DNA from: Mycobacterium sp. EPa45
GTDB lineage: Bacteria > Actinomycetota > Actinomycetes > Mycobacteriales > Mycobacteriaceae
Length of the DNA: 64,000 nucleotides
Reading direction: 5' to 3'
Assembly: GCF_001021385.1 (NCBI RefSeq)
Contig: NZ_CP011773.1
Location: 62,001-126,000, forward strand
Numbering within the stretch: position 1 is the first letter of the stretch; every line of letters begins with the position of its first letter. The position numbers and the translations under genes were made by a program. This document shows, piece after piece, positions 8,277-16,972 of this stretch. The notes beneath the pieces were generated by a model that was given only the letters and a program-made list of their open reading frames with translations, had not been told where the DNA came from and ran no database searches.

Positions 8277-9485
8277 ATGACCGACTCCACGACGGTGGCG
8301 ATCGTCGGCGGCGGCCCCGCCGGCATGGTGCTCGGATTGTTGTTGGCCAGGGCCGGTATCGAGGTCACCGTGCTGGAGAAGCACGCCGACTTCCTCCGGG
8401 ATTTCCGCGGCGACACAGTGCATCCCACGACGCTGCGGTTGCTCGACGAGCTGGGGTTGGGGGAGCGGTTCGCCGCGCTGCCGCAGAGCAAGGTCGATCA
8501 TGCCGAATTCACCGCGGGTGGTACGTCGCTGACGATGGTGGACTTCCGCCGGTTGCGGCAACCGCACCCCTACATCGCGATGGTGCCGCAGTGGGATCTG
8601 CTCAATCTGCTGGCCGAGGCCGGGCAGGCCGAGCCGACCTACACACTGCGGTTGCGCCATGAGGTGACCGGTCTGCTTCGCAGCGGCGCACGGATAACCG
8701 GGGTGACCTACACGTCGCCGGACGGCGACGGTGAATTGCTGGCCGATCTGACGGTGGCCTGCGACGGGCGGACGTCGATTGTCCGACAGAACGCCGGTCT
8801 GACTGCGCGAGATTTCCCGGTGCCGTTCGACGTGTGGTGGTTCCGGCTGCCGCGGGACAGCTCCGCGGAATACACCCTGATTCCGCGGATCGCGCCCGGG
8901 CGCATGCTGATCATGATTCCCCGGGAGGGCTACTTCCAGCTCGCCTACCTCATTCCGAAGGGTAGTGATCCGGAGCTGAGAGCCCGCGGCCTTGGCGCCC
9001 TGAAAGCCGAACTCGCCGAACTGATTCCAGAGGCCAACACCGACAGTCTGACGTCGCTGGACGAGGTGAAATTCCTTGACGTGAAGCTCAACCGGTTGAG
9101 CCGCTGGCATACCGACGGGCTGCTGTGCCTCGGCGACGCGGCGCACGCGATGTCGCCGGTCGGTGGAGTCGGCATCAACATGGCCATTCAGGACGCGGTC
9201 GGCGCGGCGACACTGCTGGCCGGCCCGCTGCGCCGCGGTGTGGTCACCGACCGCGACCTGGCCGCGGTGCGCCGCCGACGACTGCCGCCCGCTGCGGTCA
9301 CGCAGGCGGTGCAGCGGGTGCTGCACCGCGGGCTGGTCGGACCGATCCTGGACGGGAAGAGCGCCGATCCGCCGGCGGCCCTGATCGCGTTGATCCGGCG
9401 GTTGCCGGGGCTCGCGGCGATCCCGGCCTACCTGGTCGGTGTCGGGGTGCGGCCCGAGCACGCACCGGATTTCGCCCGCCGCTAG
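8277..9485 (+). CDS. FAD-dependent aromatic-ring-type monooxygenase
   Basis: A 402-residue flavoprotein of the PHBH/UbiH class (FAD_binding_3). Visible motifs are the dinucleotide fold GGGPAG at 11-16 with Glu34 for the FAD ribose, the CDGR (DG) motif at 162-165 that contacts both FAD and NAD(P)H, and GDAAHAMSP at 286-294 (GD motif). Members hydroxylate aromatic or polyketide substrates; the actual substrate is unknown. The ATG at 8277 is preferred to the in-frame GTG at 8271. It converges with the kinase-like gene at 9562. Confidence 0.88.
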   Translation: MTDSTTVAIVGGGPAGMVLGLLLARAGIEVTVLEKHADFLRDFRGDTVHPTTLRLLDELGLGERFAALPQSKVDHAEFTAGGTSLTMVDFRRLRQPHPYIAMVPQWDLLNLLAEAGQAEPTYTLRLRHEVTGLLRSGARITGVTYTSPDGDGELLADLTVACDGRTSIVRQNAGLTARDFPVPFDVWWFRLPRDSSAEYTLIPRIAPGRMLIMIPREGYFQLAYLIPKGSDPELRARGLGALKAELAELIPEANTDSLTSLDEVKFLDVKLNRLSRWHTDGLLCLGDAAHAMSPVGGVGINMAIQDAVGAATLLAGPLRRGVVTDRDLAAVRRRRLPPAAVTQAVQRVLHRGLVGPILDGKSADPPAALIALIRRLPGLAAIPAYLVGVGVRPEHAPDFARR

Positions 9486-9561
9486 GGCGGCGGCGCCGAG
9501 CGTGCCATTTCGTACGCGCCACGCCGTCCGCGGCGTATCCAGGTGCACATTCGCGGCCTGA

Positions 9562-10611
9562 TCACCACAGCCGCGTCTCCAGGAGCTCCACCACGCCGAG
9601 ATCCTCGATGGCCGTCGTCGTCAGAACCATTGCTGCCCGGGCGATTTCGATCGGCTGCCATTGTGAACCCACCGCTGCGGTCGACACCGCGGCGATCCAC
9701 GAATACAGCGAGAACAAGCGGTACTGCTCGAGGGCGGTGCGCTCGTCGAGGGCAACCCCGTTCGCCGCCAGCCCGGCACGGTAGCCGGCCAGCAGCGCGT
9801 GCTGTTCGGATCGGCGGACGTCGGTGGGTAGCGAATTGCACAGGAAGTACGCGACGTCGCGCATACCCGGCCCGCGGCCGACGACCGCCCAGTCGTAGAA
9901 GCCGGTGCGCCCGTTGTCGACGAACAGGTTCCCGCTGTGGGTGTCGCCGTGGATCAGAGTGAGCGCACCTTCGCCGAACAGGCCGATGATGTCGCCCGAT
10001 CGCTCGATGTACAACTGCGCCAGGCGACGAAACTCCGGACCCATCTCCGCCCCGAACTGGTCGAGCGCCAGCCGGATGAAGTGGGTCCGCCGGGCAGCGG
10101 TCTTGGGATCGTCAGGCTTGCGTCGCATACCTTCTGGCGTTGCAAGCCAGGGGATTTCGCGACCCAGATAGGTCGAGTGCAGGACGGCGAGCTCAGCGAC
10201 GGCCGATCGGGCGACATCGAGTATGTCGTCGTCCTGGGGGGTGGGGAACCCGCAACCCGAGGCGACCAGGTCTTCGAGGACCATGACGAACGAGCCGTCG
10301 GCCTCGTCCGCGGTGGAATACCAGACCCGCGGAATGCGCACCGGCAGTTCGGCTCCCAGCTTCGCGTACAGCCGGGCCTCCGCAACCCCCAGACCCACCT
10401 GCCGCAGGAAGGCCTGCTGCTCTGGGGTGAACGGCTGCAACTTGACGAACAGCGTCTCGGGCAGCGAATCGCTGGTCAGTCGGACGCGGGCGCGACCGGT
10501 GGTGCCGGAGTGTGCGTCGAGCACCTCGATGCCGGTCACGTTTTCGCCAAGGACGTCGCTGAACCAGGAGGGCGTCAGTTCATCGACCGAGGCCGGGATG
10601 TTCGGGCTCAT
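9562..10611 (-). CDS. Aminoglycoside-phosphotransferase-like kinase (APH/ChoK fold)
   Basis: A 349-residue protein with the APH fold. The catalytic loop LIHGDTHSGN contains His221, Asp223 and Asn228; the metal-binding Asp240 lies in FYDW; and Lys57 in LFVKL is the likely ATP lysine. In mycobacteria such proteins often sit beside acyl-CoA dehydrogenases or regulators, and most have no known substrate, so antibiotic resistance should not be assumed. It lies 36 bases downstream of the TetR gene on the same strand, with a long perfect inverted repeat in the gap (10630-10659), suggesting local control. Confidence 0.85.
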   Translation of the reverse strand: MSPNIPASVDELTPSWFSDVLGENVTGIEVLDAHSGTTGRARVRLTSDSLPETLFVKLQPFTPEQQAFLRQVGLGVAEARLYAKLGAELPVRIPRVWYSTADEADGSFVMVLEDLVASGCGFPTPQDDDILDVARSAVAELAVLHSTYLGREIPWLATPEGMRRKPDDPKTAARRTHFIRLALDQFGAEMGPEFRRLAQLYIERSGDIIGLFGEGALTLIHGDTHSGNLFVDNGRTGFYDWAVVGRGPGMRDVAYFLCNSLPTDVRRSEQHALLAGYRAGLAANGVALDERTALEQYRLFSLYSWIAAVSTAAVGSQWQPIEIARAAMVLTTTAIEDLGVVELLETRLW

Positions 10612-10629
10612 CCGAAGAAAGCTAGCACC

Positions 10630-10659
10630 AATCGGACAATATCAAGTTATTGTCCGATT
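10630..10659. promoter_or_regulatory. Perfect 12-bp inverted repeat, candidate TetR operator
   Basis: The arms AATCGGACAATA and TATTGTCCGATT are separated by six bases. The right arm covers the last codons and stop of the TetR gene, and the left arm ends 19 bases before the start of the kinase-like gene. Its size and symmetry fit a TetR-type operator. There is no T-run, so a terminator is less likely. Confidence 0.6.
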
Positions 10660-11270
10660 TGTGGCACGAGGGCACGCAGCAGGTACTGCTCGACGAACCG
10701 GCCCTTGGCATCTGCGGGCCGGTGCCGCCACGCGGGCGCGACCAAAAACAGCGCCGCCGTGTGCAGCCACCGGGCGGTCTCGCGTGGGTCAAGGTCGGCG
10801 TGCAGCTGGCCGTCGGCCTGCCATCGGTCGAACAGCGGGCGGTAGTGCCGCAGGATCACATCCACGATCTGCTCGGATCCGATTTCGAGTGCGGTTCTCA
10901 GCGCAGTGCTCTCGCCCGACATCAGTGCTTTGTTCAGTCGATCGCCGCCCACCGATTGCACGGGTGCCATCAGCAGTTCCCGAATCGATTCCGCGGCGTC
11001 GTCGGGATGTCGCAGCGACGCGACATTGTCGGCCAGCGCGTTGTCGATCCGCAGCAGCAGCAGTCCGAGCAGAAGGTCGTCGCGCGACGGGAAGTAGCGA
11101 TACACCGTCGAGCGGACCACACCGGCTTCCGCGGCGACTTCGGCCATCCGGATCTGGGTGTTGCCGCGGCGCACGATGCACCGGCTGGTGGCCTCGAGCA
11201 GGCGCTGGCGCGCCTCGTCGCCGTCCAGCTGCGCACGCTCGGCACCCCAGCGACGACTCACTGTTCCCAT
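10647..11270 (-). CDS. TetR/AcrR-family transcriptional regulator
   Basis: A 207-residue regulator. The helix-turn-helix is at about residues 33-58 (IRMAEVAAEAGVVRSTVYRYF) and is followed by a ligand-binding helical domain. The ATG at 11270 is the sensible start, because the frame beyond it is a shadow of the divergent gene. It has a kinase-like gene downstream on the same strand and diverges from the gene at 11308, with only 37 bases between starts. Likely ligand: unknown. Its best candidate operator is the inverted repeat at 10630-10659, at its own 3' end. Confidence 0.88.
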   Translation of the reverse strand: MGTVSRRWGAERAQLDGDEARQRLLEATSRCIVRRGNTQIRMAEVAAEAGVVRSTVYRYFPSRDDLLLGLLLLRIDNALADNVASLRHPDDAAESIRELLMAPVQSVGGDRLNKALMSGESTALRTALEIGSEQIVDVILRHYRPLFDRWQADGQLHADLDPRETARWLHTAALFLVAPAWRHRPADAKGRFVEQYLLRALVPQIGQ

Positions 11271-11307
11271 TCGGCAGATCGTACGACGGGGCGCAAGGAA
11301 GGTAACC

Positions 11308-12468
11308 GTGGCAATCAAAGACATCGGGCCGCTGTTCGGGGCCGACGAAGGTCTCAATCATCAGATCGTCGACACCTTCGCGACCCTCTCGCAGGCCGAC
11401 CTGGCGTGGACGGAGAAGATCTGGGCGTCGATCGCGCGCATTGATGGTTCGCTCCAACTGGACTTCGGGCTCGGCAAATATCAGAATCGCGGGATCATCG
11501 ACGGCTTCGCCGGCATCTCCCGCGGGCGCGAGCAGTGGACGGTGCGGGGGAGTCGCGAGCTGGGCTCGGCGCCGGAGGCAAACAATGTCGGCCCGATTCA
11601 GCTCGAGGTCGTCGAACCGCTGCGCGCCATGCGCTTTCGGCTCGAACCCAATGACGTCCAGCGCATCTCGTTCGACGTGGTGCTCTCCGGGGTTACGCCC
11701 CCGTTCTTCGAGGAGCGCAATCTGGTGCGCAACCGGCGCACCGGCCGCGTCGACGTCGACGTGATTCGCTATCACCAGGGCGGCTGGGCCAGCGGCAGCG
11801 TCACCGTCGACGGTCGGACCCACGAGATCCGGCCCGACGAGTGGTTCGGTATGCGGGACCACTCCTGGGGTGTCCGCCAGGCCATCGGCTCGCCGCCGGA
11901 CGACCTGATCCCTTCTCCCGCAGCGCCGGCCGGAACGCGGGGCGGCATGAAGTGGTCGCCGGCCTTCTTCCGCCGTCCGGACGGAAGCTATTACGAGACA
12001 GCAATTTTCGTTGTCGAGGGCCCGTGGGAGTACAGCTCGGCTTACCTCAACGACGCCGACGGTACCCAGACCCCGGTACGGCGTGTCACCCCGAAGATCG
12101 ACTACGACACCACGACCCGCTTCGTCAAAGGCGGCGAGCTGGTGATGACGCTGGAGTCCGGCGAAGAACGCGTGATCGAGGTGGAGGCACTCGGCGAGTC
12201 GGGCTTCTTCCTCAAGACAGGTGGTTATGGGGCGTGGAAGGGTCACAAGCACGGTTCGTGGCGTGGGCCGCTGCACCTGGACGGTGAGTACATCGCGGAT
12301 TGCTGGTCGCAGGAAAGCCTGCGCAGCCTCGGCCAGTTCCGGGACACCCCGATCCGGGTGCGCGACGGTGACGCCATCGGCTACGGAATCATGGAAAGCC
12401 TCATCGGTGGCGTGTGGCCCGAACTGGGGCTCACCGCCGAATCCGACTTCAAGGTGTCCTACAACTGA
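11308..12468 (+). CDS. Conserved protein of unknown function, 386 aa
   Basis: I do not recognise a catalytic motif. The protein is soluble, with no signal peptide or membrane segment, and is rich in beta-strand-like segments with many Trp and Tyr. The layout is reminiscent of the two-lobed beta-barrel proteins (DUF7064/DUF7065-like, AttH/CrtC-related) often found beside APH-like kinases in mycobacteria, but this is from memory and uncertain. The GTG at 11308 has AGGAAGG upstream and avoids the overlap with tetR. Its stop overlaps the start of the next kinase gene (TGATG), so the two are translated together and probably act on the same compound. Confidence 0.7.
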   Translation: MAIKDIGPLFGADEGLNHQIVDTFATLSQADLAWTEKIWASIARIDGSLQLDFGLGKYQNRGIIDGFAGISRGREQWTVRGSRELGSAPEANNVGPIQLEVVEPLRAMRFRLEPNDVQRISFDVVLSGVTPPFFEERNLVRNRRTGRVDVDVIRYHQGGWASGSVTVDGRTHEIRPDEWFGMRDHSWGVRQAIGSPPDDLIPSPAAPAGTRGGMKWSPAFFRRPDGSYYETAIFVVEGPWEYSSAYLNDADGTQTPVRRVTPKIDYDTTTRFVKGGELVMTLESGEERVIEVEALGESGFFLKTGGYGAWKGHKHGSWRGPLHLDGEYIADCWSQESLRSLGQFRDTPIRVRDGDAIGYGIMESLIGGVWPELGLTAESDFKVSYN

Positions 12469-13511
12469 TGAGCAACATGATCCCCGATCTGACCCCCCGG
12501 CTCACCTCGTGGCTGCGGACTTTCGCCGGCGACGACGTCCGCGTGGAGGGGCTGGACCGGGTGGACTTCGGGCACTCGGCCGAAATGCTGGTCTTCACGA
12601 TCGCGACGGCAGGGGACCGCACCGATGTGGTGTTGCGGCTGCGGCCGGCCCCGCCGGCACTGCTGGAGCCCTACGACCTGCCGCGCCAGTTCCGGATTCT
12701 ATCGGCGCTAGACGACACCGCCGTTCGGGCGCCAAAAGTGTTGTGGCTCGAGGAATCCGGAGATGTACTCGGCCGGCCCTTCCTCGTCATGGAGCGGGTG
12801 CCCGGTGACGTCTACGAGATGGAGGTACCCGACGGCCCGGACGTCACCGACCAAAGGATCCGGCGGATGTGCATCAGCATGGCCGAACAACTCGCCGCCG
12901 TGCACACCGTAGACCTGGTGGCCACCGGACTGGTCGAGCTCGGCGACGGTCGCGACCACCTCGACCGTGAGATCGCGCACTGGGCCGAGGAGATGCATCG
13001 GGTACAGCGCGCCCGATTACCTGCGTTGGAGCGGCTGCTCGCGGAGTTGCAGCACAGCAAGCCCGAACAGTACGAAGGCGTGACACTGGTCCACGGTGAC
13101 GCCAAGCCGGGAAACTTCGCGTTCGTCGGCGACGAGGTCAGCGCTGTCTTCGATTGGGAGCTCACCTCTTTGGGTGACCCGCTGACCGATCTCGGGTGGA
13201 TGGAGCTGCTGTGGATGCAGCCGGTCGGTCTCACCAGCCATCCCGCAGCGCTCAGTGTCGACGACTTCCTGGCGCACTACCAGGCAGCCAGCGGCATCAC
13301 GCCACGCAACCGGCCCTGGTACCGGGCGCTGAACGCGTTCAAGATGGCGGTCATCTGCCTGATCGGCTCGGCGCTCTACGACAGTGGCGCCAGCGATGAC
13401 GAGCGATTCCTGATGAACGCCCACGGCATTTCACTGCTGACGCAGCTCGGGCTGGCCGACCTGGGCGTCACCGACAAGATCGACGACGGACCGGTTCTAC
13501 CGTCCCGCTAG
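12468..13511 (+). CDS. APH-like phosphotransferase of the acyl-CoA-dehydrogenase-associated type
   Basis: A 347-residue kinase-fold protein: catalytic loop VHGDAKPGN (His209, Asp211, Asn216) and the DWELTSLGDP motif at 229-238, typical of the bacterial family whose eukaryotic relative is the ACAD10/11 kinase domain (mycobacterial FadE36-like). ACAD10/11 proteins phosphorylate 4-hydroxyacyl-CoAs; whether this protein does is inference. TGATG overlap with the preceding gene. It converges with zero gap on the SDR gene that starts its 3' end at 13512. Confidence 0.85.
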   Translation: MSNMIPDLTPRLTSWLRTFAGDDVRVEGLDRVDFGHSAEMLVFTIATAGDRTDVVLRLRPAPPALLEPYDLPRQFRILSALDDTAVRAPKVLWLEESGDVLGRPFLVMERVPGDVYEMEVPDGPDVTDQRIRRMCISMAEQLAAVHTVDLVATGLVELGDGRDHLDREIAHWAEEMHRVQRARLPALERLLAELQHSKPEQYEGVTLVHGDAKPGNFAFVGDEVSAVFDWELTSLGDPLTDLGWMELLWMQPVGLTSHPAALSVDDFLAHYQAASGITPRNRPWYRALNAFKMAVICLIGSALYDSGASDDERFLMNAHGISLLTQLGLADLGVTDKIDDGPVLPSR

Positions 13512-14264
13512 TCAGCCACCCACCATGATCAGGCCGCCGTCGACTGGCAGCAGCTGACCGGTGATGAAGTGCGAACCCTTGCTCGCCAGGAAGACCAGTA
13601 CGGGCCCGAGGTCACGGTCGGGATCGCCGAGCGCCCCGCCCAGTGGGATGCTGGCTTTGATCTGCTGATCGATGAACGGCGCCGCGTCGGGCCCGAGAAA
13701 CTCGCGCAGCCGGTCGGCGCCGCGGGTCTGCATCGCCGGCGCCAGCGCATTCACGGTCACGTTGTCCGACGCCCAGGCCTTGGCGGCCGACCGGGTCCAC
13801 GCCTGCACCGCACCCTTGGCTGCGGCGTACACCGCGGAGATCGGACTGCCCATCACCGCCTCGGCTGAGCCGAAATTGATGATGCGGCCGCCGGACTTGC
13901 GCATGACCGCGTACGCGGCCTGGTTGGTGAGGATCGTGGTCTTCACGTTGGCGTCGAACGCGAAGTCGATATCGGCGACGGTGATCTGCCCCGGAATGCC
14001 CTGGTACCAGAGTCCCGCCGCGTTGACCAGAACGTCCAAGCCGCCCATCGCCGCGACAGCCGCGTCGATCACCGCGCCCACCGAGTCGGTGTCCCTGGCG
14101 TCACACTGCAGCCAGGTTGCGTGCGATTCGTCGGTGGGCTCGGTCTGGTGATAGGTCGCGAAGACCTCTGCACCGGCCTCGGCCAGCGCCCGGACCGCGG
14201 CGGCGCCCAGCCCGGTGGCGGCGCCCGTGACCACCGCCCGCCGTCCCGTAAGCAGCTTGCTCAT
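13512..14264 (-). CDS. Short-chain dehydrogenase/reductase
   Basis: A 250-residue classical SDR. The cofactor motif TGAATGLG is at 13-20, NAAG at 81-84, catalytic Ser133, and Tyr146/Lys150 in YAAAK. The C-terminus ends with the family's usual QLLPVDGG segment. It oxidises an alcohol or reduces a ketone with NAD(P)(H); the residue after strand beta-2 is not diagnostic for the cofactor. Divergent from the zinc alcohol dehydrogenase gene at 14389 with a palindrome between them at 14300-14318, so the pair may be co-regulated. Confidence 0.9.
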   Translation of the reverse strand: MSKLLTGRRAVVTGAATGLGAAAVRALAEAGAEVFATYHQTEPTDESHATWLQCDARDTDSVGAVIDAAVAAMGGLDVLVNAAGLWYQGIPGQITVADIDFAFDANVKTTILTNQAAYAVMRKSGGRIINFGSAEAVMGSPISAVYAAAKGAVQAWTRSAAKAWASDNVTVNALAPAMQTRGADRLREFLGPDAAPFIDQQIKASIPLGGALGDPDRDLGPVLVFLASKGSHFITGQLLPVDGGLIMVGG

Positions 14265-14299
14265 CGCGAGATCAAGGACGACCCGATGGCCGTGTGCCT

Positions 14300-14318
14300 T
14301 ACCATGACGGTCACGGTA
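14300..14318. promoter_or_regulatory. Nearly perfect palindrome in the SDR/alcohol-dehydrogenase divergent spacer
   Basis: TACCATGAC, G, GTCACGGTA: nine-base arms with one mismatch around a single central base. It lies 36 bases upstream of the SDR start and 70 bases upstream of the dehydrogenase start, a suitable place for a repressor controlling both. The regulator is unknown. Confidence 0.5.
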
Positions 14319-14388
14319 GGGCGCGGCACCTCGGGTGTCAACCGTCGGCTATTCGAAAAGCATTGTGCGAGTGGATCTGTGAGGACCA

Positions 14389-15399
14389 ATGAAAGCAACG
14401 TTGGTAACCGGGCCCGGCCAGACCGAGGTGGTCGAGGTCGCCGATCCGACGGTCGGGCCGGCCGATGTCCTGGTGAAGATCAAGGCCTGCGGTATCTGTG
14501 GGTCGGACGCCCTTTACATCTCGATGGGCGGCCTGCCGCCGCACCAGGGTCGGATGGCACTCGGACACGAGCCGGCCGGCGAGGTGGTCGAGGTCGGCCG
14601 CGATGTCACCGGCATCAGCCTCGGCGACCACGTGGTCATCAACCCGATCGGCGCACCCAGCGGAATCATCGGCAACGGTGGCGCGACCGGCGCGCTGGCG
14701 GAGTACCTCCTGGTCGAGAACGCCGTGCGCGGCCAGAGCATCGAGGTGATCCCTCCCGAGATCCCGTTCGAGGTCGCCGCGCTCAACGAGCCGATGGCCG
14801 TGGCCCGGCACGGCGTCAACCAGACCAGGCCCACGGCGACGGACAAGGTCGCGGTATTCGGCGCCGGGCCAATCGGGCTCGGCGCGACCATCGCCTACAA
14901 GGCTCTCGGCGTCAGCCATGTGACAGTGGTGGATCTGATCGGCTCACGACTGGACAAGGCGTTGGCCGTCGGCGCCGACGCGGTGATCAACGCCGGCGAC
15001 GAGGATGTGGCGCGACGCCTCATCGAGTTGCATGGCAAAGGTGAAGCTCTGTGGCCCGGCAAGTCCGGGACGAACATCTTCCTCGACGCTGCCGGTGCGC
15101 CGTCGGTGATCAGCACCGCGCTGGCGGCGGCCCAGACCGGGGCACGGCTGGGGGTGGTCGCCGTGCACAAAGAGCCGGTGCCGGTGGACTTCATCAACAT
15201 CATGGCCAACGAGATCACCGTCGTCGGATCGATGGGTTATCCCACGGAGATCTTCGAGGTGACAAGGGATCTCGTCGCAAACTGGCAGAAGTACGCGGTG
15301 ATCGTCAGCCACACCTTCGGCTTCGACGAGGTGCAGGACGCGCTGCGCACGGCGATGACACCCGGCGCCGCTGACAAGGTCGTCGTCACCTTCGACTAG
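14389..15399 (+). CDS. Zinc-dependent alcohol dehydrogenase (MDR family)
   Basis: A 336-residue medium-chain dehydrogenase. The catalytic zinc ligands are seen as Cys37 in GICGSD and His60-Glu61 in LGHEPAGE, and the NAD(P) fold as FGAGPIGLG near residue 165. The structural zinc lobe is absent: no cluster of four cysteines follows residue 90, and the segment there is Gly/Ile-rich. This resembles the threonine/sorbitol-dehydrogenase branch members that lost the second zinc. Substrate unknown. It overlaps the 3' end of the LLM gene by four bases, convergently. Confidence 0.87.
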   Translation: MKATLVTGPGQTEVVEVADPTVGPADVLVKIKACGICGSDALYISMGGLPPHQGRMALGHEPAGEVVEVGRDVTGISLGDHVVINPIGAPSGIIGNGGATGALAEYLLVENAVRGQSIEVIPPEIPFEVAALNEPMAVARHGVNQTRPTATDKVAVFGAGPIGLGATIAYKALGVSHVTVVDLIGSRLDKALAVGADAVINAGDEDVARRLIELHGKGEALWPGKSGTNIFLDAAGAPSVISTALAAAQTGARLGVVAVHKEPVPVDFINIMANEITVVGSMGYPTEIFEVTRDLVANWQKYAVIVSHTFGFDEVQDALRTAMTPGAADKVVVTFD

Positions 15400-16331
15400 A
15401 GCTGCGGCAGCACCTCGCCGGCCAGCAACTCCAGTGTCGCGTCCGACGCCCGGTCGTGGGTGAAGAACACCACCTGGCCGAAGCCCAACTCGCGCAGCTG
15501 ACCCAGCCGGTCGACGATCTGCGACGGGGTGCCGACCAGCCCGCCCTCGTGCAACCCGAAACCTGGTCCACCAAACCGCTTCTCGGCAAGCGCCCGCACA
15601 CCCTGCAGGGCCGCAGAGTCCGGAGCCAGCGCGAGCACAGCCTCCACCGACATCACGATGGTGGCCGGATCCCGGCCGATGTCGGCACAGATGGACCGCA
15701 GAACGGTCAGCTTGTGCTCCATCTCGCCGAGGGCATACGTGGGCACGTTCCAGACATCGGCGTAGCGGGCCACCAGCGGCAGGGTGTACTTCTCGCCGGA
15801 CCCGCCGACCACGATTGGTGGGCGCGGCTGCTGTACTGGACCAGGCTTTATCGGCATATCGCGAACCGTGTAATGCGTTCCGGCGAAGTCGATTCGCTGC
15901 TCGGCGAATGCCTGGGTGAGGATTTCCAGGGTTTCGCGCAGCCGGTCGGAGCGCTGCGCGAAGGTGCCCCAGTCCAGTCCGACCCGGTCGTGTTCGTCCT
16001 CGATGGAGCCGCTGCCGATGCCCAGCTCGAGCCGGCCGGCGGACACCTGGTCCAAAGTGGTGGCCATCTTGGCCAGCACGGCGGGGTGGCGAAACTGGTT
16101 GCACAGCACCATGTGCCCGACCCGCAGCCGTTCGGTGCGGCTCAGCAGCGCGGTGGCCAGCGTCCAGGCCTCCAGCGAGTCGATGTCGGGGACACCGGGG
16201 CCGTACATGTGGTCATAGAGCCACAGCGACCCGATGCCGAGCTCTTCGCAGCGCTGCGCGCGATGCAGCACATCGGCATAGCCGAAACCCATCTGGGGGA
16301 CGTAGATCCCGATGTCCAGCGGTGTGGTCAC
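15396..16331 (-). CDS. LLM-class (luciferase-like) flavin/F420-dependent oxidoreductase
   Basis: A 311-residue TIM-barrel protein of the bacterial luciferase-like family. It has the usual start (DIGIYVPQMGFGY), GRLELGIGSGS in the middle and the VGGSGEKYTLPLVARYAD segment. In mycobacteria most such proteins use coenzyme F420, which is inference here. The start at 16331 overlaps the stop of the TetR gene (ATGA), so TetR and this enzyme form one transcript, opposite to the P450 operon that the same regulator probably controls. Confidence 0.87.
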   Translation of the reverse strand: MTTPLDIGIYVPQMGFGYADVLHRAQRCEELGIGSLWLYDHMYGPGVPDIDSLEAWTLATALLSRTERLRVGHMVLCNQFRHPAVLAKMATTLDQVSAGRLELGIGSGSIEDEHDRVGLDWGTFAQRSDRLRETLEILTQAFAEQRIDFAGTHYTVRDMPIKPGPVQQPRPPIVVGGSGEKYTLPLVARYADVWNVPTYALGEMEHKLTVLRSICADIGRDPATIVMSVEAVLALAPDSAALQGVRALAEKRFGGPGFGLHEGGLVGTPSQIVDRLGQLRELGFGQVVFFTHDRASDATLELLAGEVLPQL

Positions 16332-16873
16332 TGTTTGATGCCGACGGCGTGACGCAGCTGGGCCAGGAACTGGTCGGCGTCATCACTGCGGACGACGTAG
16401 TGCGAAACCGCGACGCGAATTGCGGTGGCAGCCTTGATCTCAGCGTTGGGCCCACTCAGCAACCGCTGCAGCCGGGTCCGCATGAGCGGCAGAATCCGGG
16501 CCAGCTGGGCGACCACCACCTCGGGCTCGACGTCGATGAGCCGCACCCCCGAGTAGGTCTGTTGGTAGGCGACGATGAACTGCAACGCCGCGTCCAGCTT
16601 GTCGGTGCCACGCAGCCCGGCGGTGGCCCGACTGATACCGGTGTCGAACATCTCCCGCTCGTAGGCGCCGAACGCATCGAGTAGTTCGGTCTTGGAGGCG
16701 AACCAGCGGTAGAGGGTGGGCCGGGAGACCCCGGCCTGCAGGGCGACCTCGGACAGGCTCAGCTTGGTCTGGCCGCTTCGGGCGAGCACCTCGGCGGTGG
16801 CGTTGAGGATGCGGCGCCGCGATGAGGTCTCGTCCTCGTCGGGGATCGCAGCGGTGGTTCCGGCCGGGCTCAC
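16328..16873 (-). CDS. TetR/AcrR-family transcriptional regulator
   Basis: A 181-residue regulator with GTG start at 16873. The HTH (about residues 38-62, LSLSEVALQAGVSRPTLYRWF) is followed by a Trp/Phe-rich ligand domain. It overlaps the downstream LLM gene by four bases and diverges from the P450-ferredoxin-P450 operon. The spacer carries a palindrome (16900-16923), so autoregulation together with repression of the P450 operon is the simple model. Confidence 0.88.
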   Translation of the reverse strand: MSPAGTTAAIPDEDETSSRRRILNATAEVLARSGQTKLSLSEVALQAGVSRPTLYRWFASKTELLDAFGAYEREMFDTGISRATAGLRGTDKLDAALQFIVAYQQTYSGVRLIDVEPEVVVAQLARILPLMRTRLQRLLSGPNAEIKAATAIRVAVSHYVVRSDDADQFLAQLRHAVGIKQ

Positions 16874-16899
16874 GTGTACAGGATTACAGGTTGCGGCCT

Positions 16900-16923
16900 A
16901 TGTGTCACGCGGACTTGGCACAT
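16900..16923. promoter_or_regulatory. Candidate operator in the TetR/P450 divergent spacer
   Basis: ATGTGTCA, eight bases, TGGCACAT: eight-base arms with one mismatch. A nine-base direct repeat GTGTCACGC also occurs at 16902-16910 and 16963-16971, the second just before the P450 start. Either element could be the binding site of the adjacent TetR protein. Confidence 0.5.
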
Positions 16924-16972
16924 CCGAGATCGAAAACACCGTCTTTACAAATACTGGTCAAAGTGTCACGCT

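Noticed and set aside
9562..10611. Calling the APH-like gene an antibiotic-resistance gene
   Set aside because: The kinase fold alone does not show drug specificity, and the context is lipid or acid metabolism.
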